Positions 46,601-57,478 of a stretch of 64,000 nt of DNA are shown one piece after another. The stretch is taken from NCBI GenBank assembly GCA_009829735.1, contig CM020618.1, positions 198,655 through 262,654 of the forward strand, written 5' to 3'. The notes beneath the pieces were generated by a model that worked only from the letters and a program-made list of their open reading frames with translations, had not been told where the DNA came from and did not search any database. Position 1 is the stretch's first letter, and every line of letters starts with the position of its first letter. Both the position numbers and the translations under genes were made by a program. The stretch is from Pyropia yezoensis. Its lineage: Eukaryota > Rhodophyta > Bangiophyceae > Bangiales > Bangiaceae.

Positions 46601-47677
46601 GGGGAGCAGGGGGCACGGGAGCGCCAAGGGCGGTGGGGAGCAGAGCACCTGCCGCGACTCGGACGTGCACCGCACCTGAGGCCGCTTGGGATGGCACCCC
46701 GCAAGAGACAGGGAAGAAGCACGTTTTGTTGCCCCGCTTGAGCGTCTGACCAGACACAATGTAAAAGCGCTTGTTGCCGCACGCGTCGGTAGGGTCACTC
46801 GCGGATGCAGGCGACGCAGAGGACGGCCGCGGAGTTCCCGACGCCCTGCGGGTAACCGTCTTGTGCACGCCCTGTGCGCTCGGCGCCATCGAGCGGCAGG
46901 TGTAGCACGCGTGGAGCCCCGTACAAATGGAAAGGGCAGGAACCGCTGGTAGGTGAGCGGCGGCGGGGCCAGCGGGCCAGGCACGGAGGGAGTAGCGCTC
47001 TCTGAGCCCAACTTGGCCGCCAGTCGGCTCGACAGCCAGGGCTGCACGCGCGGCGGCAATGCCCACCGTCTGAACACTGGCCAGGCGGGCGGCCACGCCG
47101 CTGTCCTCAGAACCAGTCGCCTGGGCGTCGGCGCAGCCCATCTTTTCCACAGCTGCCTTGTGCGGCCCACCGCGGACATGGTGACCAAGCAGGGCGCCGT
47201 CCAAAAACGTAGTGTCACACGGGATGCACACCACACTGTGGGCATCAGACCAAATGTAAAAAAAATTTCCGTGTCCGCGAGGTTGTAGGGGGCGTCGTAC
47301 GCAGTGGACGTAGGAACACGCGTCGAGCCATCCTCCTCAGCATCAACGGGAGCACGAATAGGGGCGGCCGCCGTGGCAGGGCCACCACCGTCGGCGGTCA
47401 GCGCGGAGACAGGGACAGGGTCAGTGGCGACCACATCGGCTGCAGCTGAGGCAGGGGCACGGACAGTGGCCAGAGCGCCGACAGAGGTGGCACCCAGAGG
47501 ACGCGCAAGAGAAAGGGCGACAGCCTGGGCTGAGACAGGCACAGCGCGCGGCGAGACAGGCGGAGGAGCGGAACGAAGTACAGCAACAGAAGAGGGGGCC
47601 GCCGCAGGGGCAGCCAGAGAAGCGACAGGCGAGCTGCCTTCCTCAGGGTCGGTGGAGTTCGGGACGGCTGTAGACAT
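40696..47677 (-). CDS. OrsD-like zinc finger, tyrosine-recombinase-like and RecQ-like helicase fusion protein
   Basis: About 2,300 residues in three frames. The ATG at 47677 (MSTAVPNSTDPEEG) opens a low-complexity N-terminus. A run of eight T on the coding strand (about 47262-47269) breaks the frame before CIPCDTTFLDGALLGHH (first C2H2 finger) and VPALSICTGLHACYTC (second), both typical of the OrsD family. The frame changes again near 46500. Then follow an alpha-helical region and the recombinase-like core: Arg in VGVRVLRQFLAG (about 44494), His in AGHTSTTATQRYAGL (44356-44358) and the Tyr of the same motif (44329-44331). The helicase has Walker A LPTGGGKS (about 43763-43790), DEVH (43251-43264), LTATAPVRW and motif VI QASGRLSRSPREGG (about 42300). 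A Cys-rich tail follows. Fungal subtelomeric RecQ/OrsD helicases have a related architecture. Expected role: excision and integration plus unwinding for the element. Confidence 0.75.
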
Positions 47678-48736
47678 GGTGGGTTGGTTGTGATGAAAGC
47701 TCCAGGGCGGGGGGACCGATGCCGGTTAAAGGGGTCGTCAAGGCCACTGTCGCGGAGGGTGCTTCACCGGAGGAGAAAGATACAGAGGGCGATACGCACA
47801 GCAGGAGATTAGGCAAGCGCCGAGAGGAAGACGTGTGAGAGACTGGGCTGTGGTGGAGTGGGGGTGGGGGTGGGCGGCAGGTTCCGTTTTTCGGGCGCGA
47901 AACTGGGCGCCCAATGTAACGGTCAACGGCGGTGCGCGACTGACCTGTAGGCGGGCACATCGCAGCTTCCGTTCGTGGCGCGAAACTGAGCCGTTCTGTC
48001 ACCGATAACGGCAGCTGATGCTTCGGAGGCGAGTTGATCCCGTTGGTCTTGTCGAGCTGCGCGCCGGCACGAGAGAGCCGTTTTTCTTGGAGGTCGAATG
48101 GGGGCCCCGCGCGGGAGGCGTTCACTCTTTCCGAGGATGAACGCCACCGGGCAGCCAATCAGATGTCTTGAATCGCAGCGTTCATCGTTGAAAAGGATGG
48201 GCGCGGCGGGCGTCCATCGTTGAAAAGGATGAACAGGGGTCTACTTGTCGTACTGTAAATAAGCCATGCGGTGCGGGACCAACTGCAGATGGGCGGGCGG
48301 GGGAAAAGGAGCTCCGAGGGAGGGACGTTACAGTGCGGTAAAGTGTGGGGCCGCGCGGGGCCGCCCTCACGAGGGGGTCTGGCAGTTGTGGGTGGCAAGG
48401 GCAGGGTGGAGAGGGGGGGAGGGGAATGAGGAGGTGAATGTGGGACGGGGTGGAGAATCAGGATGAGGTGGTCGGACTGGGGATCGGTGGTAGGGGAGTG
48501 CCGCGAAAGTGCGAGGGGGCGACTGAATCATGTACTATCGATGAGTGCGTGAGGCGAGCGGGAGGAAGGGAGGTCGGGGGGACAAGTTGGGGGTCGGAAA
48601 AGGCCAGGGTCTGCTAGAGTTTGGGTAGAGGCGTCTGTAAAGGGGGGGGAAGATAGTGGTAGAGGACTGGAGGGGTGCGTGTGGAGGAAGGGAAGTCAGG
48701 TTCTCGCGGGAGTGGGGGGGGAGCGGGGCAGCGGGG
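47678..48736. other. Upstream region of the recombinase-helicase gene, no gene recognised
   Basis: Contains E2F-like sites (separate entry) and a direct repeat: CATCGTTGAAAAGGATG occurs at 48183-48199 and 48215-48231. Beyond 48250 the sequence is G-rich on the plus strand and runs into the gap. The right border of the large element may be within it. Confidence 0.45.
47895..47985 (-). promoter_or_regulatory. Two E2F-consensus-like sites upstream of the recombinase-helicase gene
   Basis: TTTCGCGC occurs on the minus strand at 47895-47902 and 47978-47985, 218 and 301 bp upstream of the ATG, both within a shared context GGCGCGAAACTG on the plus strand. The E2F consensus TTTSSCGC drives S-phase genes in plants, algae and animals. 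S-phase expression is an inference. Confidence 0.4.
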
Positions 48737-49236
48737 NNNNNNNNNNNNNNNNNNNNNNNNNNNNNNNNNNNNNNNNNNNNNNNNNNNNNNNNNNNNNNNN
48801 NNNNNNNNNNNNNNNNNNNNNNNNNNNNNNNNNNNNNNNNNNNNNNNNNNNNNNNNNNNNNNNNNNNNNNNNNNNNNNNNNNNNNNNNNNNNNNNNNNNN
48901 NNNNNNNNNNNNNNNNNNNNNNNNNNNNNNNNNNNNNNNNNNNNNNNNNNNNNNNNNNNNNNNNNNNNNNNNNNNNNNNNNNNNNNNNNNNNNNNNNNNN
49001 NNNNNNNNNNNNNNNNNNNNNNNNNNNNNNNNNNNNNNNNNNNNNNNNNNNNNNNNNNNNNNNNNNNNNNNNNNNNNNNNNNNNNNNNNNNNNNNNNNNN
49101 NNNNNNNNNNNNNNNNNNNNNNNNNNNNNNNNNNNNNNNNNNNNNNNNNNNNNNNNNNNNNNNNNNNNNNNNNNNNNNNNNNNNNNNNNNNNNNNNNNNN
49201 NNNNNNNNNNNNNNNNNNNNNNNNNNNNNNNNNNNN
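48737..49236. other. Assembly gap (500 N)
   Basis: A placeholder gap that hides the left part of the older Gypsy copy and perhaps the right border of the large element. Confidence 0.99.
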
Positions 49237-50527
49237 CGGAGGCCCGAACGGACGTCCGCGGGCAGTCATTGGCTTCTTGACAGCTTCAAGGCAGCCGCAG
49301 ACAAGGAACTCGACAACGAGGGGTTAGCCCTGGAGATCCTCCCGTTCTTTGTTGATGAACGGGTACGAGGCATTCTTCGCCAGGCATCCCCGATGCCGGA
49401 ATGAGAGTCGCAGCCACTCCCATGGACTTCCGTGGGATTCTCAAGGAGCTGCTGAGCAGCTAACGCAGTGCGGACAAGTGCGAAGACCACTATTGGGCTC
49501 CTCGCCCCGCCACCACCCAGTCCTGGGAGGATGAGAAGATGTTCGGACGCCGGATCCAAGAGCTCGACTACGAGCTCGGGAAACTCCTAGGAGAAGAGGA
49601 GCTACGGAGAAGGGGAGCTACGGGCCATCTTGTTTGCGGGAGAACCCAACTACGTGCGGATATCCGCACGAGGAGCCAATACGGCACGGACGAACTTCAG
49701 TCGCCTGATGCACATGTGCAAGTCACTGGGGACGCCTACCGCGTGCTTCACCCGGAGTGTGCCCTTGCCCCGAATCCCAAGGGTGAAGGGAGCATGCTGA
49801 GTCTTACCCCGGTACCGAAGAAAAACAAAGCGGATCGTCAAGCTGCATCAGAACTGGTGGCGACTGGGTATCCCCCCTTGGCGAGGAGGAACCCCTGGTC
49901 GATGAACAGGTCCACCTGTTGCTACCGGCTACGCCTGTGATTGCTGAGCAGGGTACGGTGGCGTACATCGCCTCTTCTTGGACCCAGTTCCAGGTCAACG
50001 AGTTCGCCGGACGGCGCGTCCCGTATGTACGGACTACAGGGTACTCCCCGATTACGGGGAATCCCCATCAACCCATGCCAACGTGCGCGGTACGCACGGA
50101 GGCACCTCCGCAGATAGCGGGCAGGCCCAACCGGTTGGGGGAGTCCATGTTCCGCTTCACCCAAGGACCCAAGGCCTACCGAAGAGCAGGCACCCGGGCG
50201 CCCAATGCAGTCACCCGGAGCTATGGAGCCACGCCGACGCGGACACCCGGCACGGCCGGTACATCCGGATGTATGTTGTGCGGAGACCCCCAGCAATGGG
50301 TGTCCCCATGCCCACTCATCCCGGAGGAGTCTCGACGGGCAGCAGCGCAACGCAAGGCAGCCAATAGGGGTTATCCCGCCAGAGCACCAGGACCAGCACA
50401 AGGCAGGCAGAAACCCCCCGGAGGAGTACTGGCTGTTGAGGAGGCACCTCCACCGGATACCACGGAAGCAGCGACCCAGCCAAGTGCGGGAAACGAGTAA
50501 GAGGAAGGGTAACACGGAGTCGCGGGG
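49237..50527 (+). pseudogene. Older Gypsy copy, decayed gag (left part)
   Basis: Closely related to 52057-53304 of the young element, from CGGAGGCCCGAACGGACG onward, but with several indels (for example near 49400, 49460, 49610 and 49880) that break the frame. The zinc knuckle reads CMLCGDPQQWVSPC, so the His of CCHC is replaced by Gln. The end of gag (AGNE and stop at 50500) is kept. The young element is inserted 27 bp later, and the old copy continues at 61361. Confidence 0.9.
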
Positions 50528-50532
50528 GCAAC

Positions 50533-50895
50533 TGTAGCAATATGGTTGTCCGTATTGTGACCCTAATATCAGGGGGGCTACTTCTAACCCTTAACTTTCA
50601 ATTTGATAGTTCGTACTGGTCACGGTATCTATAAGTTACGTATGACCAGAGGGACTTGCATCTTGGGGTGGAGGGTAGTTAGTAGTGTCTCCGAGGGTTT
50701 ATAACGAGGGGGCCGGTGGCGAATCCACCGCCGGCCAAGGTAGAACAACAAACCCCTCCCATTTGGGCTCCCATCTTGGTCCCGTGGCTTGCGCTCCAAG
50801 GACAGCAACCTTGGCCTCCCGGTGACGTTGGTGCCGATCCCCCTTGGTGAGTGTTCCCTGAGAGTGGACGTGCGACGGATTCCTATTGTGCTACA
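50533..50895 (+). repeat. 5' LTR of the young Gypsy element
   Basis: It starts TGTAGCAATATGG and ends TTGTGCTACA, with a 5-bp terminal inverted repeat TGTAG/CTACA. A TATA-like GGTTTATAACG at about 50696-50706 could be the core promoter. Confidence 0.96.
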
Positions 50896-50915
50896 TTGGT
50901 GGAGCAGCAGGGGAC
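50896..50915 (+). promoter_or_regulatory. Primer-binding site
   Basis: TGGTGGAGCAGCAGGGGAC begins one base after the LTR. The TGG start and 18-19-nt length fit complementarity to a tRNA 3' end (…CUGCUCCACCA). I cannot name the tRNA by eye. It is not the common initiator-Met site TGGTATCAGAGC. Confidence 0.75.
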
Positions 50916-51120
50916 GGGTTTCCGTCACCCTTGTGGTGACGCCGTCTTCGGCCCTGGCACACGGATAGGGATCTGGTCCTTTTCTTGTACTCGTGGTGTT
51001 GCGACCTGATCGATTGTGTTGAGATTTTACCTGTGACTGTGATCTACTGTTACTCTCCCCAATCTACCCCCTCGCTCTCTTGTTCGTGGTGATTGATACG
51101 TCGGTTGACTGATTGTGACC

Positions 51121-53304
51121 ATGTCTACCCAAGAGACGGGGAACGTTCAAGATGACGGATCGGCGTCGACGCCGACCCCGGAGGTGACTACGGGAACCGG
51201 GATCGGGAACCCGATCGATAACATTGAGACGCCAATGCTTTCCGGTGCCGGATCGACGTTTGGCACGGCTCGGACGGCAGGAGGCGGGGGCCCGCCTCAA
51301 CTGTCGTCGACCGACCTCACTCCGCCGCCTCCTTCACCAGGGGATTCCCTGATGGCATCATTGGCCCGCATCGAGGCCCGGTTTTCCGGGCTCGACGCCC
51401 GTCAAGATCGGACGGAGGACGCAATGGCAGTGTTGATGTCAACACGGCACACGACGGGACCCCGTCGTGTTCCTCCCACACCGGTACGGTTCGAACCGGC
51501 CGGACTACTTTCGGAGTCCACCAGGGTCAACCCCGGTGTTGCTACTCCTGGACAACCCCCGGACACAATGGGGTATGGGTCCGACTCGTCGGCAGAGTTG
51601 GAACGGAGTCACACGGAGCGATACGCTCGGAGCACCCGAAGCGGACTCCGCGGACACGACCCGGCGGATACGTACGCCGGGGGAGAGTCGGTTATTGGGG
51701 GAGGAGGTACCCTCTCGCAGTACCCCCACGACGAAGGAGGCCAGGCAACTCGGGTTCCCGAGGTGCCGACGCCTGAAGTACCATCTTCAGTGGTGGAAGC
51801 TATGACCGCGCAGGTAACTGCGAGCCTACTGAAGCGGATGGAGTCCGATGAGTTCGCTCATCAACTGGCTAAGCGACTGGATATCCAGGACGCTGACACG
51901 GAGATCGTCAACGAGGTCTTCCGGTCGGTTCTTACTCCGGAACGTTATCGTTTGGAGGACCGCTCTACCACCGTATCGGAATCGATGCGTAATACGTCGC
52001 ATCGGGCGATCCGCTCTATGCAGACCCTTATGAAGGGAGTCCCTATGTTCGGGGGGCCGAACGGACGCCCGTTGGCAGTCATCGGCTTCTTGACTAGCTT
52101 CAAGGCAGCCGCAGACAAGGCGCTCGTTAACGAGGGGCTGGCTCTGGAGATCCTCCCGTTCTTTGTTGATGAACGGGTGCGAGGCATTCTTCGCCAGGCA
52201 TCCCCGATGCCGGGAATGAGGGTCGCGGCCACCCCCATGGATTACCGTGGGATATTGAAGGAGCTGCTGAGCAGCTACCTCAGTGAGGACAAGTGCGAGG
52301 ACCACTATCGGGCCCTTCGCACTGCCACCGCCCAGTCCTGGGAGGATGAGGAGATGTTTGGACGCCGGATCCAAGAGCTCGACTACGAGCTGGGGAAGCT
52401 CCTCGGAGAAGGGGAGCTACGGGCCATCCTGTTCGCAGGAGTACCCAACTACGTGCGGATATCCGCACGGGGCGCCAACACGGCACGGACGAACTTCAGT
52501 CGACTGATGCATATGTGCAAGTCCCTAGGGGACGCCTACCGGGTTCTACACCCGGAGTGTGCCTTGGCCCCGAAGCCCAAGGGTGAGGGAGGCAAGCCCA
52601 GTCTTACCCCGGTACCGAGGCAAGAGAAGGTGGAACGTAAGGCCGCACCAGTACTGGTGGCGACCGAACATACCCCTATTGGTGAGGATGACCCTCTAGT
52701 CGACCAACAGGGCCACCTGTTGCTACCGGCGACGCCGGTGATTGATGAACATGGTACGGTAGCGTACATCGCCCCGGCTGGAACCCAGTTCCAGGTCAAC
52801 GAAGGCACGGGACGGCGCGTCCCGTATGTGCGGACTACGGGGTACTCCCCGGTGACGGGTAACCCTCACCAACCCTTGCCAACATGGGCGGTGCGCACGG
52901 AGGCACCTCCGCAGATTGCGGGCCGACCCAACCGGTTGGGGGAATCCATGTTCCGGTTGACCCAAGGACCCAAGGCCTACCAGGGAGCAGGCACTCGGGC
53001 GCCCGAGGGAGGCAACCGTAGCTACGGGGCTACCCCGATGCGAACTCAAGGGGGGACCGGCACGTCCGGGTGTATGTTGTGTGGGGATCCCCAGCACTGG
53101 GTGTCTTCCTGCCCACTCATCCCCGAGGAGTCTCGGCGGGCAGCGGCGCAACGCAAGGCATCTACTGGGGGATATCCCGCCCGAGCACCCGGACCCGCAC
53201 CGGGTAGGCAGCCAGCTCCAGGTGGAGTACTGGCCGTCGAGGGGGCACCTCCTCAGCCGGATGTCCCGGCGGACAGCACCCTACCAAGGGCGGGAAACGA
53301 GTAA
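51121..53304 (+). CDS. gag: Gag polyprotein of the young Gypsy element
   Basis: 727 residues forming the virus-like particle. The ATG at 51121 (MSTQETGNVQDDG) is the first in frame. The N-terminal third is Pro/Gly/Thr-rich. The capsid-like helical region is about residues 240-480 (LEILPFFVDERVRGIL, EEMFGRRIQELDYELGKLL, FAGVPNYVRISARG). The CCHC zinc knuckle CMLCGDPQHWVSSC has Cys 651, Cys 654, His 659 and Cys 664. It ends at 53304, 8 nt before the pol ATG, which is in the -1 frame, so pol could be made by reinitiation or frameshifting. Confidence 0.93.
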   Translation: MSTQETGNVQDDGSASTPTPEVTTGTGIGNPIDNIETPMLSGAGSTFGTARTAGGGGPPQLSSTDLTPPPPSPGDSLMASLARIEARFSGLDARQDRTEDAMAVLMSTRHTTGPRRVPPTPVRFEPAGLLSESTRVNPGVATPGQPPDTMGYGSDSSAELERSHTERYARSTRSGLRGHDPADTYAGGESVIGGGGTLSQYPHDEGGQATRVPEVPTPEVPSSVVEAMTAQVTASLLKRMESDEFAHQLAKRLDIQDADTEIVNEVFRSVLTPERYRLEDRSTTVSESMRNTSHRAIRSMQTLMKGVPMFGGPNGRPLAVIGFLTSFKAAADKALVNEGLALEILPFFVDERVRGILRQASPMPGMRVAATPMDYRGILKELLSSYLSEDKCEDHYRALRTATAQSWEDEEMFGRRIQELDYELGKLLGEGELRAILFAGVPNYVRISARGANTARTNFSRLMHMCKSLGDAYRVLHPECALAPKPKGEGGKPSLTPVPRQEKVERKAAPVLVATEHTPIGEDDPLVDQQGHLLLPATPVIDEHGTVAYIAPAGTQFQVNEGTGRRVPYVRTTGYSPVTGNPHQPLPTWAVRTEAPPQIAGRPNRLGESMFRLTQGPKAYQGAGTRAPEGGNRSYGATPMRTQGGTGTSGCMLCGDPQHWVSSCPLIPEESRRAAAQRKASTGGYPARAPGPAPGRQPAPGGVLAVEGAPPQPDVPADSTLPRAGNE

Positions 53305-53312
53305 GAGGAAGG

Positions 53313-56300
53313 ATGACCGGGGGGCGCTGGGGTTACCCAAGCAAGCCACCCCGGAGTACCGCGGGGAAAGCCCCACGGAGAGCGCGGTTGAGCCGACGCC
53401 GCATCAACCCCCGGGTACACCTTCCGGCCCCGACGACACGGCGTCAGGGGATTGATGACCAACCTCCAAGGTTGGGAGGAGAGGACGGGAAGCCCCGTCA
53501 CGTTGAACCAGACAAGGGCCCTGTTCAGGATGCCCGAGCTACACCGGATATCGGTGTAGGACATGTGTTGTTTACCTTGGAGAACTTCAAGGTATCAGCC
53601 ACCCTGGGGGTTGACCCCCAGTCGACACGATCGTACTACCCTGTACTGGACACAGGGGCTGGACCCAACCTTATCCGGAAGGATACCCTCCCGGACAAGT
53701 GGCTTCCACGAGTCAGAGTGACTCGGGGACCCACCATCAAGGACGCGAATGGTCGACTCATTCGTACGACCGCAGCGATGTCGCTGCAGGTTACCATCGG
53801 GGATCTCACCACGGAAGTTGACTTCCTGGTATGTGAAACGCTATCGGTGCCCTGCATACTGGGGTGCACCTTCATCAACGTTCACGTTGATGCAATCCGG
53901 CCAGGCCGGAGGACCGTCGAGCTTCAAGAAGCCGACGGGACGAAGCGAGGACACACGGCTATCGTCAGGGACCTGACGCTACAAGGAAGCCACGTTAACG
54001 TGGCTGAGGTGTACGCAAGCGTCGAGCCGAAGACACTTCGGTTGGCCAAGCGAACTCGCTTTGAGCCGTTGTCAGAGACAGTCCTCCCGGTTAACTGCGA
54101 CCTCGCAGGCATCTGCAGAGTCCAGTCCAACCTACGGACGTACAAGCGCCATGGGTTGACCATGGCCAACGGTCTCATAGACCTCCCAGCAGGAGGGTCG
54201 TCCCTCCTAGTGATGGCGAACTACCGCCGTAAGGCAGTCACCCTCCCGAAGGGAACTATCCTCGGGATTGCCGAACTCTACGAAGGAGATATCCTTACCC
54301 CTGATAAGGAAGGTCAAGTGGAACCACTTGAAGTACTGGCGGTCGCCGAGACCACCGAGCGACAGCAACCCGATGACGGGAAGCCTAACCCATCGGCGGC
54401 GCCGGCGGACCTGCCGCCAAAGGACCAAGAGGCCTTGAAGGCACTGGCCGAGGCTGACCTCGACCACCTTCACCCTTCGGTAGCCGAAGGGGTACGACGG
54501 ATGCTAAGAAAGCATGACGTTATGTGGACAGGCGGGGCCTTGGGGACCATTGGGGCAACCCAACATCGTATAGACCTGGTACCAGGCGCACGACCCGCCC
54601 GCTCACAACCGCACCGAGCGGGACCTATGCAACGAGAGATCGTTGATGGAGAAGTGAAGAGGATGAGTGAAGCTAAGGTGATCCGACCTTCGATGTCGGA
54701 ATGGGGTGCCCCAGTCGTTATTGTGCCGAAGAAGGATCAAACCCCTCGGTTTTGCATCGATTATCGACGCCTCAACTTGGTTACCAAGAAGGACTCATAC
54801 CCTTTACCAAGGATGGATGAATGCATCGACTCCCTGGGGGAGGCTACGGTGTTTACCACCATCGACTGCAACGCCGGATACTGGCAGATCCCGGTGGCGG
54901 ACGAGGATATCCCCAAGACGGCATTCGTCTGTCACAGTGGAGTGTACGAGTTCCTAAGGATGCCCTTCGGATTGTCCAACGCCCCCGCTACATTCCAGCG
55001 GGCTATCGACATCATACTGTCGGGGGTGAAGTGGCGTAACTGCCTAGTGTACCTCGATGACGTCATCGTCTTCTCGCGTAACATGGATGACCATGTACAA
55101 CATGTTGACGAGGTACTCACCCTCTTGAGGAACGCCGGGGTAACCCTGCGTCTGAAGAAGTGCGCCTTCTTCCAACAGACGGTCGAATATCTGGGCCACC
55201 AGATAACCCCTGGTAAACTAGGGGTACTCGAAGCCAATACCCGGGCACTCCGGGATGCCCGGTTCCCTAACACCCAGACGCAGCTCAAGAGCTTCCTGGG
55301 AATGTGCAATGTATACCGACGGTTCGTCAAGGACTTCGCTCGGATAGCTAAACCGTTAACGGTTCTTACGAGCAGTACCTTACCCAAGGTACTCCAACCC
55401 CCTTCGCCTAGCGAAGAGGAGGCATTCGAGTCGCTGAAGCGAGCCCTACTGCCCCACCCGTCCTTGCGTTACCGCATAGACGGGGTACCTTCGTCATCGA
55501 TGTCGATGCGTGTGATACACAAGTGGGATGCACCCTGTTACAGGGAGAGACGTTGATAGGTACCGACAACGTTATCCCGGACCTACGTCCGGTAGGGTAC
55601 TTCAGCCGGACACTCAACCCGGCTGAGCGGAACTATAGTGCCACCGAGCGTGAATGCCTCGGAGTTATATGGGCAGTGCAACTGCTCCGTCCATACCTGG
55701 AGGGCTCCAGGTTCATCGTGAGGTCCGACCACGAACCCCTACGATGGCTCCTCAACCTTGGTGACAAGGATTCCGATAGCCATGGGAGGCTAGCCCGATG
55801 GAGGCTGAAGATGGCCGAGCACGACTACCGCACGGTGTATAAGGCTGGGTCAACCCACCACCTCGGAGACGCGTTGTCTCGACTCGACACCCCGAGCGGG
55901 GATACCCGCCCGGTGGACGAGGACATCCCGGTGGTACCGGTGTGCATGGTGGGTAATGCTACCCAGGGTATGGCTGACCATACCATGGCACACCTTGCGT
56001 GCCCATTGACCCTCGCGGACTTCCGCGAGGCACAGGCCAACGACGATGACTGTAGACGTCATCGTGCTAACCTCCTGGCCGGTACGGCCGGCATCTTCTC
56101 CGAGAACGAAGACGGACTCATATACCGGCGGGCACCCGCCGATGGACGACATCAAGTCGTGGTTCCCGTGTCCTTACGGCAAGCCGTCATGGAACGAGAA
56201 CATGAGAACCCTACAGCCGGACACCCGGGGGGTTCACGTATGTTCGCAGCAATGCGAAGGTTCTTCTACTGGCCAGCAATGGCCGTCGACGTGGTCGACC

Positions 56301-57478
56301 ACGTAAGGGGATGCCACCCCTGTGCGCGTAACCGCATGAGTCTACATAGGCAGGCGTCTGCCATGAAGCTATTCCCACCCGATGGGCCCAACGAGCAAGT
56401 CGCTATCGACATACTCGGGCCACTTCCGGTAACGGAAGAAGGGAACAGGTACATCCTGGTCATGTCTGACCGATTCACCAAGCTGTCACGAGCGGCAGCC
56501 ATCCCGAATGATACGGCATACACGATTATGAACGCAGTGGTTGACCACTGGATCAGTGCATACGGAGTCATGAAGCAACTCCTCTCCGATAACGGAGCAA
56601 ACCTTACGTCGGCATTCTGCACTAAGGTCCTGGGCATGTTCGGTATCGAACCACGTCGGGCATCCGACTACCACCCGCAGTCCAACGGGCAGGTGGAGCG
56701 GTTCAACCGCACCATCGTCAAGATGCTACAGTGCTACGTGGCAGAGCACACGAACACTTGGGACAGGCTTCTGTCCGTACTCACCCTGGCATACAATGCC
56801 AGGCCACATCGGAGTACCAACATCGCCCCACTGGAATGGGTCATGCCACTAGGCGTCGGTAACCTGACGCTGCCGCCAGGCAGGTGCACTCGGTATGATA
56901 CACCGAAGGGCCGACCCGCCGAACGCATCCACCTAGCTTGGTTGGCCAAGCTATCGTGGATGATTCCTAAGCTCAAGGGTGCCCTTGACAGAACACAACT
57001 TCGATACAAGAAGAACTTCGACGCCCGACTACGGGTGCGCAACGCAACCCTGGTAACAGGTGACTGGGTCTATATCAGACACCAGAAGTTCCGAGGGAAC
57101 AAGCTTATGCAACCGGTCAAGGGACCGTACCAGATCCTCCACAGAGATAACCACTCTGTTATCTTACACTCCGATACGGAGATTCAACGCATCAGCATGA
57201 ATGACGTCACACCTGCTCCGATGCCGGAACAGCCTCAGCCGGTACCGGCTGGGTTGCTACATGAAGCTCTTACAACCCACCGGTCAGATGACCCGGTGGG
57301 ACCGGATGGGATTCCATACCAAGTAGAGAGCGTGGTCGGACACACCGACCCGGACCTACCAGGACCCTGGTACGTCAAGGTTATGTGGGTCGGATACGAC
57401 TCACCCACCTGGGAACAGGCGGCAAATATACCCCGCCAACTACTCATGCCTTACATGAGGCGACGACGCCTACTGTAA
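53313..57478 (+). CDS. pol: Pol polyprotein with chromodomain, one internal frame break
   Basis: Order: aspartic protease (YPVLDTGAGPNLI, Asp about 113), reverse transcriptase (FCIDYRRLN, TTIDCNAGYWQIP, MPFGLSNAPATFQ, YLDD at about residues 580-583, codon 55050), RNase H (DVDACDTQVGCTLLQ, RSDHEPLRWLL), integrase zinc finger (AGHPGG and RGCHPCARN), the catalytic DDE residues (AIDILGPL, LLSDNGANLT, HPQSNGQVERFNR) and a C-terminal chromodomain (YQVESVVGH, WYVKVMWVGYDSPTWEQA). The Pol order RT-RH-IN is Ty3/Gypsy, and the chromodomain marks the chromovirus clade. Near 55480-55490 the frame changes by one base between reverse transcriptase and RNase H, producing a stop at 55556 in the first frame. 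This is either a recent inactivating mutation or a sequence error. Confidence 0.93.

Larger units (their letters stand above)
29011..47985 (-). mobile_element. Candidate large Crypton-like element: methyltransferase, ParB-dioxygenase, recombinase-helicase
   Basis: Three long, co-oriented genes fill this interval, and both intergenic gaps carry the same 26-bp palindrome. Seen directly: a DPPY/DPFCGT methyltransferase, a VDGAHR plus HTD..H dioxygenase-like protein, and a protein with zinc fingers, tyrosine-recombinase motifs and a helicase. Known: tyrosine-recombinase elements such as Cryptons lack long terminal inverted repeats, so borders are hard to see by eye. Inferred: the three genes form one mobile element. 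The left border is in or beyond the gap at 28482-28981. The right border lies somewhere after 47677; I set the feature end at the putative promoter sites only as a minimum extent. Confidence 0.6.
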
